A stretch of DNA of 64,000 bases, taken from Winogradskyella ouciana. Its GTDB lineage: Bacteria; Bacteroidota; Bacteroidia; Flavobacteriales; Flavobacteriaceae. The notes beneath the pieces are model-generated. The model did not search any database. It worked only from the letters and a program-made list of their open reading frames with translations, and was not told the origin of the DNA. Location of the stretch: assembly GCF_009709615.1 (NCBI RefSeq), contig NZ_WJYA01000002.1, forward strand, positions 310,001-374,000, written 5' to 3'. Shown piece after piece: positions 53,820 through 62,456 of the stretch. The position numbers and the translations under genes were made by a program. Positions within the stretch are counted from its first letter, which is position 1, and each line of letters opens with the position of its first letter.

Positions 53820-54791
53820 CTATTTAACCACTTCAAATGTTTTAAGCATATTTTTACTCGATGCATTAGGTACTTCAGATATTAGCGCATAATTACCCGG
53901 CTCTAAATTTGCAGAGAAATATCCAATATTACCCTCTGGCATATCATTTACGCCACCAATAAAAGTAACACCGTTTGGAGCTGGTTCTATTAATCCTTTT
54001 GGATCAGCCCAATTCATCCAATTTTCTAACTCTTTAAGATTGGCATTTTCATCTAACTTAACAAGATTAATATCGTGACCAACAAAATTTTCATGTGTTA
54101 TTTGGTCTTTATACAATACCGAAAAGATATGCTCACCCGGACTAATTGAGTCATTAAAAACAATTCCATCCGTACTCGAAATACTAATATCAATATCAGA
54201 AGTCAGTGGTTTATTCCCTGAATCTGCATCAGTAACCACGATATCTTTTGTCATACCCATTGAAGTGTGGAACACGCCATTACTCATTTTTACATAACAT
54301 TCAATAATGTATTTCCCAGGCTTTACATTAAGTGTTGTTTCTCCTGTTTGATTTGGAGAAAGTAATCCAGAACCACCAACAAACACAACCTCACCAAACC
54401 ATTCTGGAAGTTTTGAAAACTCAGCAAAGCCTTCTTCAGTTTTTCCTTCCATAATGAGTTGCATGGCACTATCAAACACTGGGGCGACTAGGTTTTCTGC
54501 ATCATCTGAAGTCTTTCCTTCAGGATACTTATCTATAAGAAAAAAATGTGTTTGAGGTGATAGGTTTTTATATCGAAAGGTATTCCATCCCGAGGAAATA
54601 GTATCTGGCATTTGAAAATCCATCTCCTCTGTTATAATTTCTATAACATTTTCTTGTTCTTCAACAATAGGGTCTTGTTCTGTTTCTTTTTTATCATTTT
54701 TACAAGACTGTAAAGACAAAAATGTAGATAAAACGATGATAAACAGACCTATTAAGGAAGTTTTTGCATTATAATTTTTAAAAGTTCTCAT
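53820..54791 (-). CDS. Lipoprotein of unknown function
   Basis: About 323 residues. Signal with lipobox (LIGLFIIVLSTFLSLQSCKND) then a linker rich in Glu (EQDPIVEEQENVIEIITEEM) and two similar halves, each with a beta-sandwich feel: ISSGWNTFRYKNLSPQTHFFLID and ISPGEHIFSVLYKDQITHENFVGHDINLV; KPGKYIIECYVKMSNGVFHTSMGM resembles plastocyanin-like cupredoxin edges. I do not recognise the family. The ATG at 54791 is preferred over one at 54827. Confidence 0.65.
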   Translation of the reverse strand: MRTFKNYNAKTSLIGLFIIVLSTFLSLQSCKNDKKETEQDPIVEEQENVIEIITEEMDFQMPDTISSGWNTFRYKNLSPQTHFFLIDKYPEGKTSDDAENLVAPVFDSAMQLIMEGKTEEGFAEFSKLPEWFGEVVFVGGSGLLSPNQTGETTLNVKPGKYIIECYVKMSNGVFHTSMGMTKDIVVTDADSGNKPLTSDIDISISSTDGIVFNDSISPGEHIFSVLYKDQITHENFVGHDINLVKLDENANLKELENWMNWADPKGLIEPAPNGVTFIGGVNDMPEGNIGYFSANLEPGNYALISEVPNASSKNMLKTFEVVK

Positions 54792-54959
54792 AATTTTATG
54801 TATTTGGTTAATTGTTATTATTGCCAATGCTTAGATAACTACCTTTCTCGTGGTAAGCTAAATACATTGTTGTACTGTGTTACTTAATTTTATTTCCCTT
54901 GTTGTCATAACCTTCATAATTTTTCCAAAATAATAAGATAAAATTGGTTGCCATGAATA

Positions 54960-55020
54960 AACTCAGTTAGTGCCTGAACCTGTGGAAAGGCAGACTCTGA
55001 TTAGCAATAAATTATATGTT
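54960..55020 (-). repeat. Partial attC-like sequence
   Basis: The minus strand reads ATATAATTTATTGCTA at 55017-55002, identical over 16 bases to the 5' arm of attC 5 (31863-31878). The 3' arm is not found. Confidence 0.45.
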
Positions 55021-55092
55021 ACTGCAGGCAGGCTTTCCGATTTTACCTTCGGAAAGTAGTTGTTGCCTTATGTGCTTAAAGAATTTAATCAT
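55012..55092 (-). pseudogene. DUF6090 N-terminal fragment
   Basis: 26 codons reading MIKFFKHIRQQLLSEGKIGK, the typical DUF6090 start, then a stop created by the join to attC-like DNA. It lies directly downstream of the hydrolase gene. A deletion relic. Confidence 0.6.
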
Positions 55093-55110
55093 AGTTGCTG
55101 TGGTTTGTTT

Positions 55111-56157
55111 TTAATTAAACTTCCCTTCATCTACATCTTTAATAAATCTTATTACCGCTGGGAAAAAAGTTTCAGGATCATCAAATTGAGACAGATGGCT
55201 TCCGTTGGTGGTAATACTGCGGCCATTTTGCACTGCAGATGCCATCCATTCCATATATTTTGGATCCATGGTGTCGTGTTTAGCACCTAACATTAAAGTC
55301 GGAACTTTAATGTCTTGCAGTCTGTCAGAAACGTCCCAATCACTCAATGTGGCTTCATCGGTAATGCCAAATTCACTCGGTCCTTGCATATAGACATAAA
55401 TTTCTGAGTTGAGATGTTCAAATAAGAGGTGTACTGATTTTGGCCATTCTTCCAAAGGTTTGCGTAAAATATGCTCAGTATAAAAATGTTCCATTAAGAG
55501 TTCTTCGTATCTCGGATTGGCATAATCTTTATTGGCTTCTATTTCTTTTATTTCTTTCAGGACATCACTTGGTAGTTGTGGCCCTAATACTTCTTGTGCA
55601 TAGGTATTGTATTCAGGAACACTAGCCACCATATTTGAGACTACAAGCCCTTTTAAATTATCCTGATATTTCAATGCATATTCCAAGGCTAATATTCCAC
55701 CCCAAGACTGCCCAAGCAAGTAAAAGTTGTCTTTATTAAGATTTAAAGCTTTTCTTACTTGTTCTACTTCTTCAACAAAGTGTTCGGTAGTCCAAAGCGT
55801 GGAGTCATTGGGTTTATCACTATAGTAGGAATCGAGCTGGTCATAATAAATGTATTCAATACCTTCATTTGGTAAGTAACCATCAAAATTTCCAAATTCT
55901 TCATGAGTTCCACCAGGACCACCATGAAGCAACAATACACGCATTGTAGGATTATTTCCCATACGTTTTGTATAGACATTAAAAGTGCCTTTTGGAGTTT
56001 CGATTGGAATCATTTTAATTCCACCAGTAACTTGGTCATCACTATTGGAATAGTCAAGATAACTACTCTTCTCTATTGCTTTATTACTATCCTGCTTATC
56101 AGTACAACTCATAATAAGAAGTAGGATAATAAGTGTTAAAGATGTGAAATGTTTCAT
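55111..56157 (-). CDS. Proline iminopeptidase-family hydrolase (S33) lipoprotein
   Basis: 348 residues with a lipoprotein signal (SLTLIILLLIMSCTDKQ). The alpha/beta hydrolase motifs are VLLLHGGPGGTHEEF (oxyanion), YIYYDQLDSYYSD, nucleophile GQSWGGILAL, Asp in GAKHDTMDP and His in NGSHLSQFDD. The HGGPGG and GQSWGG pair is typical of proline iminopeptidases, which remove N-terminal proline from peptides. Exported to the periplasm. No operon partners. Confidence 0.85.
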   Translation of the reverse strand: MKHFTSLTLIILLLIMSCTDKQDSNKAIEKSSYLDYSNSDDQVTGGIKMIPIETPKGTFNVYTKRMGNNPTMRVLLLHGGPGGTHEEFGNFDGYLPNEGIEYIYYDQLDSYYSDKPNDSTLWTTEHFVEEVEQVRKALNLNKDNFYLLGQSWGGILALEYALKYQDNLKGLVVSNMVASVPEYNTYAQEVLGPQLPSDVLKEIKEIEANKDYANPRYEELLMEHFYTEHILRKPLEEWPKSVHLLFEHLNSEIYVYMQGPSEFGITDEATLSDWDVSDRLQDIKVPTLMLGAKHDTMDPKYMEWMASAVQNGRSITTNGSHLSQFDDPETFFPAVIRFIKDVDEGKFN

Positions 56158-56175
56158 GACTGTGTGAGTTTTTGA

Positions 56176-56280
56176 TTAGTATTTTCGTTCAATAATATGA
56201 ATGTTATTGCTGTCAATATCCACAATGTGAAAAGTTCTTTCACCATTTGGCATGGTTTCCATTTCTGGAAGGTCATAGTT
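56176..56280 (-). pseudogene. VOC-like C-terminal remnant
   Basis: The minus strand ends with NYDLPEMETMPNGERTFHIV then DIDSNNIHIIERKY and a stop, resembling the last strand of a VOC/glyoxalase domain (DxDGNxIxIIE). No upstream start survives. It lies in the 278-base gap before the next gene. Confidence 0.4.
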
Positions 56281-56435
56281 TCTACAACGTAGCTTTAGCA
56301 AAGTAGTAATAAAGCAAAACTGTCCATACCATCTTCATATACAGGTAAATATACAAAGTTTTTATATCCCGATTAATTTCATTGTTTTTGAAATTCCGTT
56401 TTGAGTACAGCATTGGACTATTGGATTTTTCTTAA

Positions 56436-57338
56436 TCATTCATTATAGATATTTGTGGCCTGTCTCGCAATCATTATCCATTGGCCATGTTTATACATCC
56501 AAATATCTGTAAACCGTCTTTTTTCTATAGTCCCAGCCTTACCTGTTAAACCCGTTGGCATTACAGTTTCTAAACCCATGACTATGCCTATGTTTTCAAC
56601 AACTTTTATGTTGTCAATGCTTTGTTCATAGGATGTATAATCAATATATCCTAGTTTAAGAGCTTCCATGGCCATATTTAGGTCAACCACAGTATTACTC
56701 GGTGCATTAACAATTAAATCTTTGTGAAGTAATTTTTTAATTAGGGTTGAATCTTTTTCAAGAATTCCCTGTACTTGTAGCTGTTCCATTTCTTTTATGT
56801 CGTCTATTGCAGACGAAGTACTTATGTCGTCAGTAGTCATAAACTCAGTCACTACAGAATTTTTATCAGATGCCATTTCACACGTCCAACTATCTATCCA
56901 CCATCGTCCATTTTCATAATGAAGCTGAATACTATTTAGTCCTCTAATATCGGATTCAATTTTTGGGTCCGTTCGTATTTCAAAGGCACTCCAAACTTGT
57001 GCAACATTCCCAAACTTACTGACTTCTCTTTTAAGTTCCTTTTCGTAAAAATCCGTTTTTGGTGATAAGCCCATTGGTATATATTCCGCTTCAAGAGTGT
57101 GAGATTCGGCTTTTCCATTATCGTCCAACCTTGTAATTACTGCATGTTCTGAATGTATATACTTATCGCGTTCAAATTCCCAAGGATCACTACTAGAACC
57201 TGAAACAACATCGTAATAGGCATTTATTATGGCATCTATTGATTTAACGTCGTCTCCATATTTTTCGTCGTTCGTCTGCCCGAAAACTGAATTGAAAGCA
57301 AAAATTAAGCTTATTGAGAAAATAATGGTTTTATTCAT
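56436..57338 (-). CDS. Exported protein with two SnoaL/NTF2-like domains
   Basis: 300 residues with a signal peptide (IIFSISLIFAFNSVFGQ). Residues about 30-150 (DAIINAYYDVVSGSSSD, HSEHAVITRLDDNG) and 180-298 (QGILEKDSTLIKKLLHKDLIV; RRFTDIWMYKHGQWIMIARQ) each resemble the cone-shaped NTF2 fold. The family often occurs with hydrolases and has varied or no catalytic roles. Confidence 0.7.
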   Translation of the reverse strand: MNKTIIFSISLIFAFNSVFGQTNDEKYGDDVKSIDAIINAYYDVVSGSSSDPWEFERDKYIHSEHAVITRLDDNGKAESHTLEAEYIPMGLSPKTDFYEKELKREVSKFGNVAQVWSAFEIRTDPKIESDIRGLNSIQLHYENGRWWIDSWTCEMASDKNSVVTEFMTTDDISTSSAIDDIKEMEQLQVQGILEKDSTLIKKLLHKDLIVNAPSNTVVDLNMAMEALKLGYIDYTSYEQSIDNIKVVENIGIVMGLETVMPTGLTGKAGTIEKRRFTDIWMYKHGQWIMIARQATNIYNE

Positions 57339-57371
57339 ATTGGGTTGGTTTATAAGTTTTGCTAATCGTTT

Positions 57372-58028
57372 CTAGTCAGAAATTCGACTTTTAATAAATT
57401 TTATCTGTCCGTTATGATTGGACTCATGCTCACAGACATGAAACCACTTGGCATAATTGTTAGTTTCACCCAAGGTTCCTCTTTTTATAGGAAAAAAAGG
57501 CTCTGATTGCATTAGCCAACTATCGTCAAGTTCCTTGAATTTTTCGATGGTATAGCTTCTCACAGACTCGAGTTTTTCTAAATAAAAAGAAATATCATTG
57601 CCTTTAATAATATCACGTGCACGTTCTCCGAGAGAGGATGCAACATCCCATTCATCCTTAATGGCTTGATCCCATTCGCCCCACGGAATATTTTCAAAAG
57701 TATTTAATTGATAGTACTTTTCAGTAGCCGCCAAATGAAAGAGCATGGCGCCAATGGAATTGGATGTATCGTATATTTGAAAATCTAACTCTTCTACAGT
57801 GAGGTTTTTCACTTGCCGCACTACCCAAGCTCTCATCATTGTCATCATAGAAAGCATGGTTCCTATATGCGTTGTAAATCCTTCTTTGGGACCAATAAGA
57901 TATAAATCATCTGGATTGGATTGATATTCATTTGATGCCATTCCAACGTTTGGAAGTAATAAAGCTCCAGCAGTAAGCAGAGCAGATGAGCCAATAAATT
58001 TCCTTCTAGAGGTTTTCATAAATTCCAT
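57372..58028 (-). CDS. DinB-family protein with Tat signal
   Basis: 218 residues. TSRRKFIGSSALLTAGALLLP is a twin-arginine signal, unusual for a DinB four-helix bundle. The metal-binding histidines expected for the family can be seen as IGAMLFHLAATEKYY and the C-terminal HVCEHESNHNGQIKFIKSRI. DinB proteins are often thiol-dependent transferases; export by Tat suggests a folded metal-bound enzyme in the periplasm. The upstream gap carries an attC-like remnant. Confidence 0.8.
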   Translation of the reverse strand: MEFMKTSRRKFIGSSALLTAGALLLPNVGMASNEYQSNPDDLYLIGPKEGFTTHIGTMLSMMTMMRAWVVRQVKNLTVEELDFQIYDTSNSIGAMLFHLAATEKYYQLNTFENIPWGEWDQAIKDEWDVASSLGERARDIIKGNDISFYLEKLESVRSYTIEKFKELDDSWLMQSEPFFPIKRGTLGETNNYAKWFHVCEHESNHNGQIKFIKSRISD

Positions 58029-58044
58029 TTGGTATGCATTTAAA

Positions 58045-58110
58045 TTGCATCTAACAGTTTAATTTATTGGTAGTTGCAAGGTTAGCTTCTAAAGTTAGCA
58101 AATATAACCC
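58045..58110 (-). repeat. attC-like 3' arm
   Basis: On the minus strand ATTTGCTAACTTTAG is identical over 15 bases to the 3' arm of attC 4 (31075-31089), followed by GCAAC and an end AAACTGTTAGATGC. The 5' arm in 58111-58250 is not recognisable. Confidence 0.45.
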
Positions 58111-58251
58111 AGACTTAAAATTCCTGTGCTCATATCAGTAGAGATACCTTAAACTTACCTATGCTAAGCATGTCCAAGCATCGAAGACGTTGATTAGTAA
58201 AAACAATCACATATAGCTATTCCATTATGCAGTTTTTTCACATATCTGGAT

Positions 58252-59700
58252 TCAGTTCACTTTTTTCAATTCTCCTACATGTATATCATAACCAAGGCCA
58301 TAATCTTCATATACCTTAAAGGATATGTTTTTGTTATTCTGTAGAAGCTCAAAACTAGTTTCAACATAAGTTGGTTCCCAAGATAACTGAATCCACCTTC
58401 CATTATCTAACTTAGCGAGCTTATGTTGTTTTCGGTATTCTTTTTTTGCTGGATACTCAATCCAAAGTTCATTTTCTTTTAAAACGATATCCATCTTTAT
58501 GATATCATCTAAATAGTAGTTTTCATTGGGTACGAATTCAAATTCTCCAATTAACAACTCCAACGCTTTATTCTTTGGCTTTTTAATACTAACATATTCT
58601 GATCTTATATCTTCTCCCTTAATATGGGGTGAAACTCCTATAATTTCTGCAACTTTTTGTGAAATTGCTCTTTCGTATTTTGCTTGATTTGTCAATATTA
58701 TAATACTAAGAGAATCGTCAACAAAACGCAAGTATTCAGTCCCAGCCACTCCTGGGTGATAAATAATTCTTTTGCCCTGAATCATTTGAGTATTCCAACA
58801 AAAGCCATAGTGGGTTGGATACCCATTATTTAATTTATGAGAGCTCCACATCAAATCTTTACTTTTTTGAGTCAGCAGAAGATTATTAGTCATCGCATAT
58901 TCCCAATGGATCATATCATCAATCGTTGCATAAATTCCTCCAGCAGCATTAAGTTCTGTATCAATTAAACGATAGGAATTGCGGTCGGGAATAATCTCAC
59001 CATTTTTTAATGAATAGCCAGTGACTTGGTTAGGATGAATTTTAAAGTGATCCATCATGTAAGCAGATGACATACCCGAAGGCTCAAAAATCATTTTTTG
59101 CATATAATCATTAAACGACAAACCACTAATTTTATGGACAATATATCCTAATAAATAAGTACCCTCATCACTATAAAGAAAATCTTCTCCTGGCTTAAAA
59201 ACTAAGGTGTCTTTTTTCGAATTCTCATAAATTTGTTTAGCGGTATAAGTGCCTTTTGCTGATCTATTGCTCCAAGCAGATGCGTTACGAGAGATAGGAA
59301 GACCAGAGGTGTGAGTCAACAAATGCCGAATTGTAACTCCTCTCCAGTTGTTTGGTGCATCAGGTAAATGTTGATGAATCTCATCATCTAAATCAAGAAT
59401 TCCTTTTTCATAAAGTTGCATGATAGCCGTTGCGGTAAAATGTTTTGAAACAGAAGCGAGCCAGAAAGAAGATGAGTCTGTTACAGCTACATTATATTCG
59501 ATACTTGCCAAACCGTAGGTTTTCTTTTTTAAGATTTTTCCTTTATGTGTAATAGCTAAAGCTAGTCCAGGAATTTTCTGCTCCTTCATTATATAGTCTA
59601 TGTAATTGTCAATTTCAATAGATTTCTCATCAGACATTGATGTCTGTGCTTTCCCAATGAAAACGATAATTAGTGAGATTAAAGTCAGAAAGCTTTTCAT
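58252..59700 (-). CDS. Serine hydrolase, beta-lactamase/PBP family
   Basis: 482 residues with a signal peptide (FLTLISLIIVFIGKAQ). LASVSKHFTATAI carries Ser-x-x-Lys, FLYSDEGTYLLG the Tyr motif, and HPGVAGTEYLRF the third motif. Similar in type to the cassette 1 gene at 19365, but not closely alike by eye. A role as peptidase, esterase or aminopeptidase is likely. The start lies 20 bases after the end of an attC-like site. Confidence 0.85.
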   Translation of the reverse strand: MKSFLTLISLIIVFIGKAQTSMSDEKSIEIDNYIDYIMKEQKIPGLALAITHKGKILKKKTYGLASIEYNVAVTDSSSFWLASVSKHFTATAIMQLYEKGILDLDDEIHQHLPDAPNNWRGVTIRHLLTHTSGLPISRNASAWSNRSAKGTYTAKQIYENSKKDTLVFKPGEDFLYSDEGTYLLGYIVHKISGLSFNDYMQKMIFEPSGMSSAYMMDHFKIHPNQVTGYSLKNGEIIPDRNSYRLIDTELNAAGGIYATIDDMIHWEYAMTNNLLLTQKSKDLMWSSHKLNNGYPTHYGFCWNTQMIQGKRIIYHPGVAGTEYLRFVDDSLSIIILTNQAKYERAISQKVAEIIGVSPHIKGEDIRSEYVSIKKPKNKALELLIGEFEFVPNENYYLDDIIKMDIVLKENELWIEYPAKKEYRKQHKLAKLDNGRWIQLSWEPTYVETSFELLQNNKNISFKVYEDYGLGYDIHVGELKKVN

Positions 59701-59719
59701 CTATATTGAATTTTTAAAT

Positions 59720-59912
59720 GGCATACAACGGTTTTGCCAAAGTGTCGTCATATGCTCAAGAAACTAACTTAGCAAATAAAAAACCGATAAGTTGTTAAAA
59801 CAAGCTTTTGCCATAGCAAAATCTGAATTGGTTGACGATGCTGAATATAAAAGTACCTTAGTGAAAAATTAATGAGATTTTACTTGTTTTTTACCACAGT
59901 ACTTTGTTAGCC
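59720..59912 (-). repeat. attC-like site of the second array, broken by an IS110 remnant
   Basis: Minus strand: starts GGCTAAC at 59912, interrupted by IS110 sequence, and resumes TCGGTTTTTTATTTGCTAAGTTAG, matching the 3' arm of attC 6 (TCGGTTTGTATTTGCTAAATTAG), and ends GGCAAAACCGTTGTATGCC. Next gene starts 20 bases later. Confidence 0.7.
59789..59903 (+). mobile_element. IS110-family end remnant
   Basis: The plus strand reads the last 27 residues of the transposase (KLLKQAFAIAKSELVDD then EYKSTLVKN stop) at 59789-59872, followed by the non-coding end ATTAATGAG...CCACAGTACT. It is nearly the same as the 3' end of the intact element (29763-29878) and borders the same CT-TTGTT sequence. The rest was deleted. 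Confidence 0.85.
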
Positions 59913-60656
59913 TTTCGTTATTTTTAACTCAAGTGACTTCTGTAATTTATTATTTGCTTCAATTAGGTCAAGAATATTTGTGATTGCCCAAGCTGTATCA
60001 ATTCTTAACTCCGTAAGAATTTGGTCCAATTCAACAGTTCCGTACTGGCTTTTTAATTTTTCATAATTAATAAATTTTAGTTCTCTAAATGGTTCAAACT
60101 CATAACTCGTCTCCGAATAGAGAGCTTTAGTGTTTAAAATGCCATTTTTGGTTAGAAAAGCACGCAAATCTCCTCTTCTTTTATTATTCGAGAACATAAT
60201 CGCTTCTTTGGTTCGTTCTTCAAGTTTAAAATATTGATTCAATTCTTCCCTTATACTTTCATTACTTATAGTAGAAATTGTGATATTATGGTTTTCCTTA
60301 ACAATAGGATTGAACCGTTCGCCCCATCTCAAATCTTCGTAAAAGGTATTTTTATCAAAAACAGCCTCACCAATACTTTCATTAAACACTTGAAATTGAG
60401 TGTCTTTAAACGATTGTAATCCTTCTAATACTATGTTCAATTTGTCTTTATCTACTCCTAAATCGCTCATTATACTTGAGTAAAGCGCATTCTCTTTAAT
60501 TAGAGCTTTTCGATTTTCATTCCAATTATTTATCTGTAGTGCAATTAAAATTCCAATGACGACAAGGATAATCTCACCTATGGCATATTTAAGATACTTT
60601 CCCGTTTTGTTTTCACTCATAAGGTTAAATCTAATTCGTCTAAAGAACTTTATCAT
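59907..60656 (-). CDS. DUF6090 membrane-anchored protein
   Basis: 249 residues: MIKFFRRIRFNLMSENKTGK then a helix KYAIGEIILVVIGILIALQI and an acidic external domain. Paralog of the upstream gene, 4 bases away, and of 33178-33960. Its stop codon lies inside the attC-like site that follows. Function unknown. Confidence 0.8.
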   Translation of the reverse strand: MIKFFRRIRFNLMSENKTGKYLKYAIGEIILVVIGILIALQINNWNENRKALIKENALYSSIMSDLGVDKDKLNIVLEGLQSFKDTQFQVFNESIGEAVFDKNTFYEDLRWGERFNPIVKENHNITISTISNESIREELNQYFKLEERTKEAIMFSNNKRRGDLRAFLTKNGILNTKALYSETSYEFEPFRELKFINYEKLKSQYGTVELDQILTELRIDTAWAITNILDLIEANNKLQKSLELKITKG

Positions 60657-60660
60657 TAGT

Positions 60661-61350
60661 TTATTTTATGTTATTTAATATGGCATCAATTTCGTTATTG
60701 GCATCCGTTAATTGATTTTGATACCAGCGCATATGCACAAAATGGTGATACATATCATCCAAGAGTGCTGAAAGTTGGGCATCACTCATGCTTTCATTAA
60801 TGCCTGTTCGTCGTTCATGGCGGTATTTTTTACTAAGAAAATCCCATCGGTCATCACTGATGTTGCCATTATCAATTAAACGCGCATAGGTAGTGTTATA
60901 AAGTTTAATAAGTGCACTGGTAATAGCTTTGTCTTTAAATGAATTGATTTTATTGCCTGAAACGGCCGATTCAAAGGAACCAGAAATGGGATAAAACGTA
61001 CGTTGGCTTGAAAAATATATTTTAAATAACGAATCAACCTCAATGGCGTTTTCAGTATGAAGCTTGGTTGACGCCGTATTTAAATAATTAAAGACATCGA
61101 GCTTTGGTTGCTGTCTTTCTATTACAAGATCAATATAGTCCTTGTCCTTTTTTAGATCGGCTTTGATGCCTTGTAGAAATTCCTTTTCAGCATTGTGTTG
61201 CTTTCGGTTGAGATTCCAATTATTAATACTCAACGCAATTAAAATACCAATGACCACCAGCACAATTTCGCCTATAGCATACTTTAAATACTTTCCAGTT
61301 TTTCCTTCTAAAAGCAAGTTTTGTCTGATTCGTCGAAAGAATTTAATCAT
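60661..61350 (-). CDS. DUF6090 membrane-anchored protein
   Basis: 229 residues beginning MIKFFRRIRQNLLLEGKTGK with the same membrane helix as its neighbour. The external part differs strongly from that of the other paralogs, as if only the membrane start is conserved. Tandem duplicate with the gene at 59907; both in one cassette-like unit. Confidence 0.8.
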   Translation of the reverse strand: MIKFFRRIRQNLLLEGKTGKYLKYAIGEIVLVVIGILIALSINNWNLNRKQHNAEKEFLQGIKADLKKDKDYIDLVIERQQPKLDVFNYLNTASTKLHTENAIEVDSLFKIYFSSQRTFYPISGSFESAVSGNKINSFKDKAITSALIKLYNTTYARLIDNGNISDDRWDFLSKKYRHERRTGINESMSDAQLSALLDDMYHHFVHMRWYQNQLTDANNEIDAILNNIK

Positions 61351-61431
61351 ATTCTTTTTCCCGAGAAAGCCGGGATCTTGTTGGTTGGTGTCTCTAAAGA
61401 TATGATTTTTAATTTATTGGAATTACAAAAT

Positions 61432-61530
61432 CATAAAGCCAACTGTTTTATATATGGACTGTTGCAGAATCACAGACAATGGTAATCCGCCTTAGATTAA
61501 AGATAATAGATTGTAATAATCTTTACATGC
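61432..61530 (-). repeat. attC-like sequence
   Basis: Minus strand: TGTAAAGATT at the 5' end (61527-61518), TATTATCTTTAATC, and CATATATAAAACAGTTGGC at the 3' end, close to the end of attC 1-6 (CATACACAAAACCGTTGTG). The 8-base TGTAAAGA is the reverse complement of TCTTTACA at the start of the unit before it (63272-63265). Confidence 0.5.
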
Positions 61531-61539
61531 CTTGGTGCG

Positions 61540-62436
61540 CTACTGCTTTATTGTAATGGATTCCCCAGGACTGAGCTTCTCAATACCACTCGAAAGTCTG
61601 ACCCAGATGGGCTCATTATCTAAAGGATTCACAATCTTGTTATGGTCTATCTGAACGTTTTCAATGGCCAGCAAATAATTGGTAAGTTCCCCATGGCCTA
61701 CAGACCAAATATCATTAGATGTTCCAATGGTTTCGCAAAAAGTAACCATGTTATCCCACCTTTCCTTATTTCCGAATTCCCATGAGTGTCCCCAAACATA
61801 AAAAACCGATAATTGTTGCCTATCTAATTCCAAATAAGAATCTAGGTAATCTAGAGCTTTACTATCATGACAAGTAGGGTGCCAAATCATATAATTGTTT
61901 GGGAGATCAAAAGTGTGCGTATCATCAACAGTTCTTCCGTTTTTAATTCCTGTAGAAGCTATTAAATTGGCAATACTATCATTGGTACTGCCAAAAGGAT
62001 AGGCCATGCTGATAATGTTTCTATTGGTCAGTTTTTCTAAAACCTCCAAATCTGTATTAATTTCTTCAAGTATTTCTTCTTTAGAAATTGCGGTAAAATT
62101 TTTATGTAACGCTCCGTGTGCAGCAATTTCATGATTTTTGTAAATAATCAGTAAAGAGTCTTTTGGCACATAGCGCTGATAAATAGTATCCCCATCTTGT
62201 TGTGGCCATCCTCTAGTGACTCCTAAGTATTTCGAATTTAAATTAAAGGTGCCAATAAGATGGTTTTTATCGAACAATGCAGCCAGTTCTATATCTTGAA
62301 TAGTGCCATCATCATAACTCAATATTAACGCCTTTGTATTTCCATCTGGATAAGTAAAGCCTATAAAGTTTGGTGGTTGATGGCATGATACAAAAAGAGA
62401 TATAAATGTGATTATTATGAGTACGTTACGAGTCAT
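61540..62436 (-). CDS. Polysaccharide deacetylase-family lipoprotein
   Basis: 298 residues. Lipoprotein signal (VLIIITFISLFVSCHQ). NodB-like motifs: ALILSYDDGTIQD (catalytic and metal Asp pair), EIAAHGALHKNFT (His-x3-His) and MAYPFGSTND (motif with Tyr). These enzymes remove acetyl groups from GlcNAc polymers or other glycans. An acetyl-glycan at the cell surface is the likely target. Starts 20 bases after the AAA gene stop. Confidence 0.85.
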   Translation of the reverse strand: MTRNVLIIITFISLFVSCHQPPNFIGFTYPDGNTKALILSYDDGTIQDIELAALFDKNHLIGTFNLNSKYLGVTRGWPQQDGDTIYQRYVPKDSLLIIYKNHEIAAHGALHKNFTAISKEEILEEINTDLEVLEKLTNRNIISMAYPFGSTNDSIANLIASTGIKNGRTVDDTHTFDLPNNYMIWHPTCHDSKALDYLDSYLELDRQQLSVFYVWGHSWEFGNKERWDNMVTFCETIGTSNDIWSVGHGELTNYLLAIENVQIDHNKIVNPLDNEPIWVRLSSGIEKLSPGESITIKQ

Positions 62437-62456
62437 TCTTATAATTGTTATCGGGC

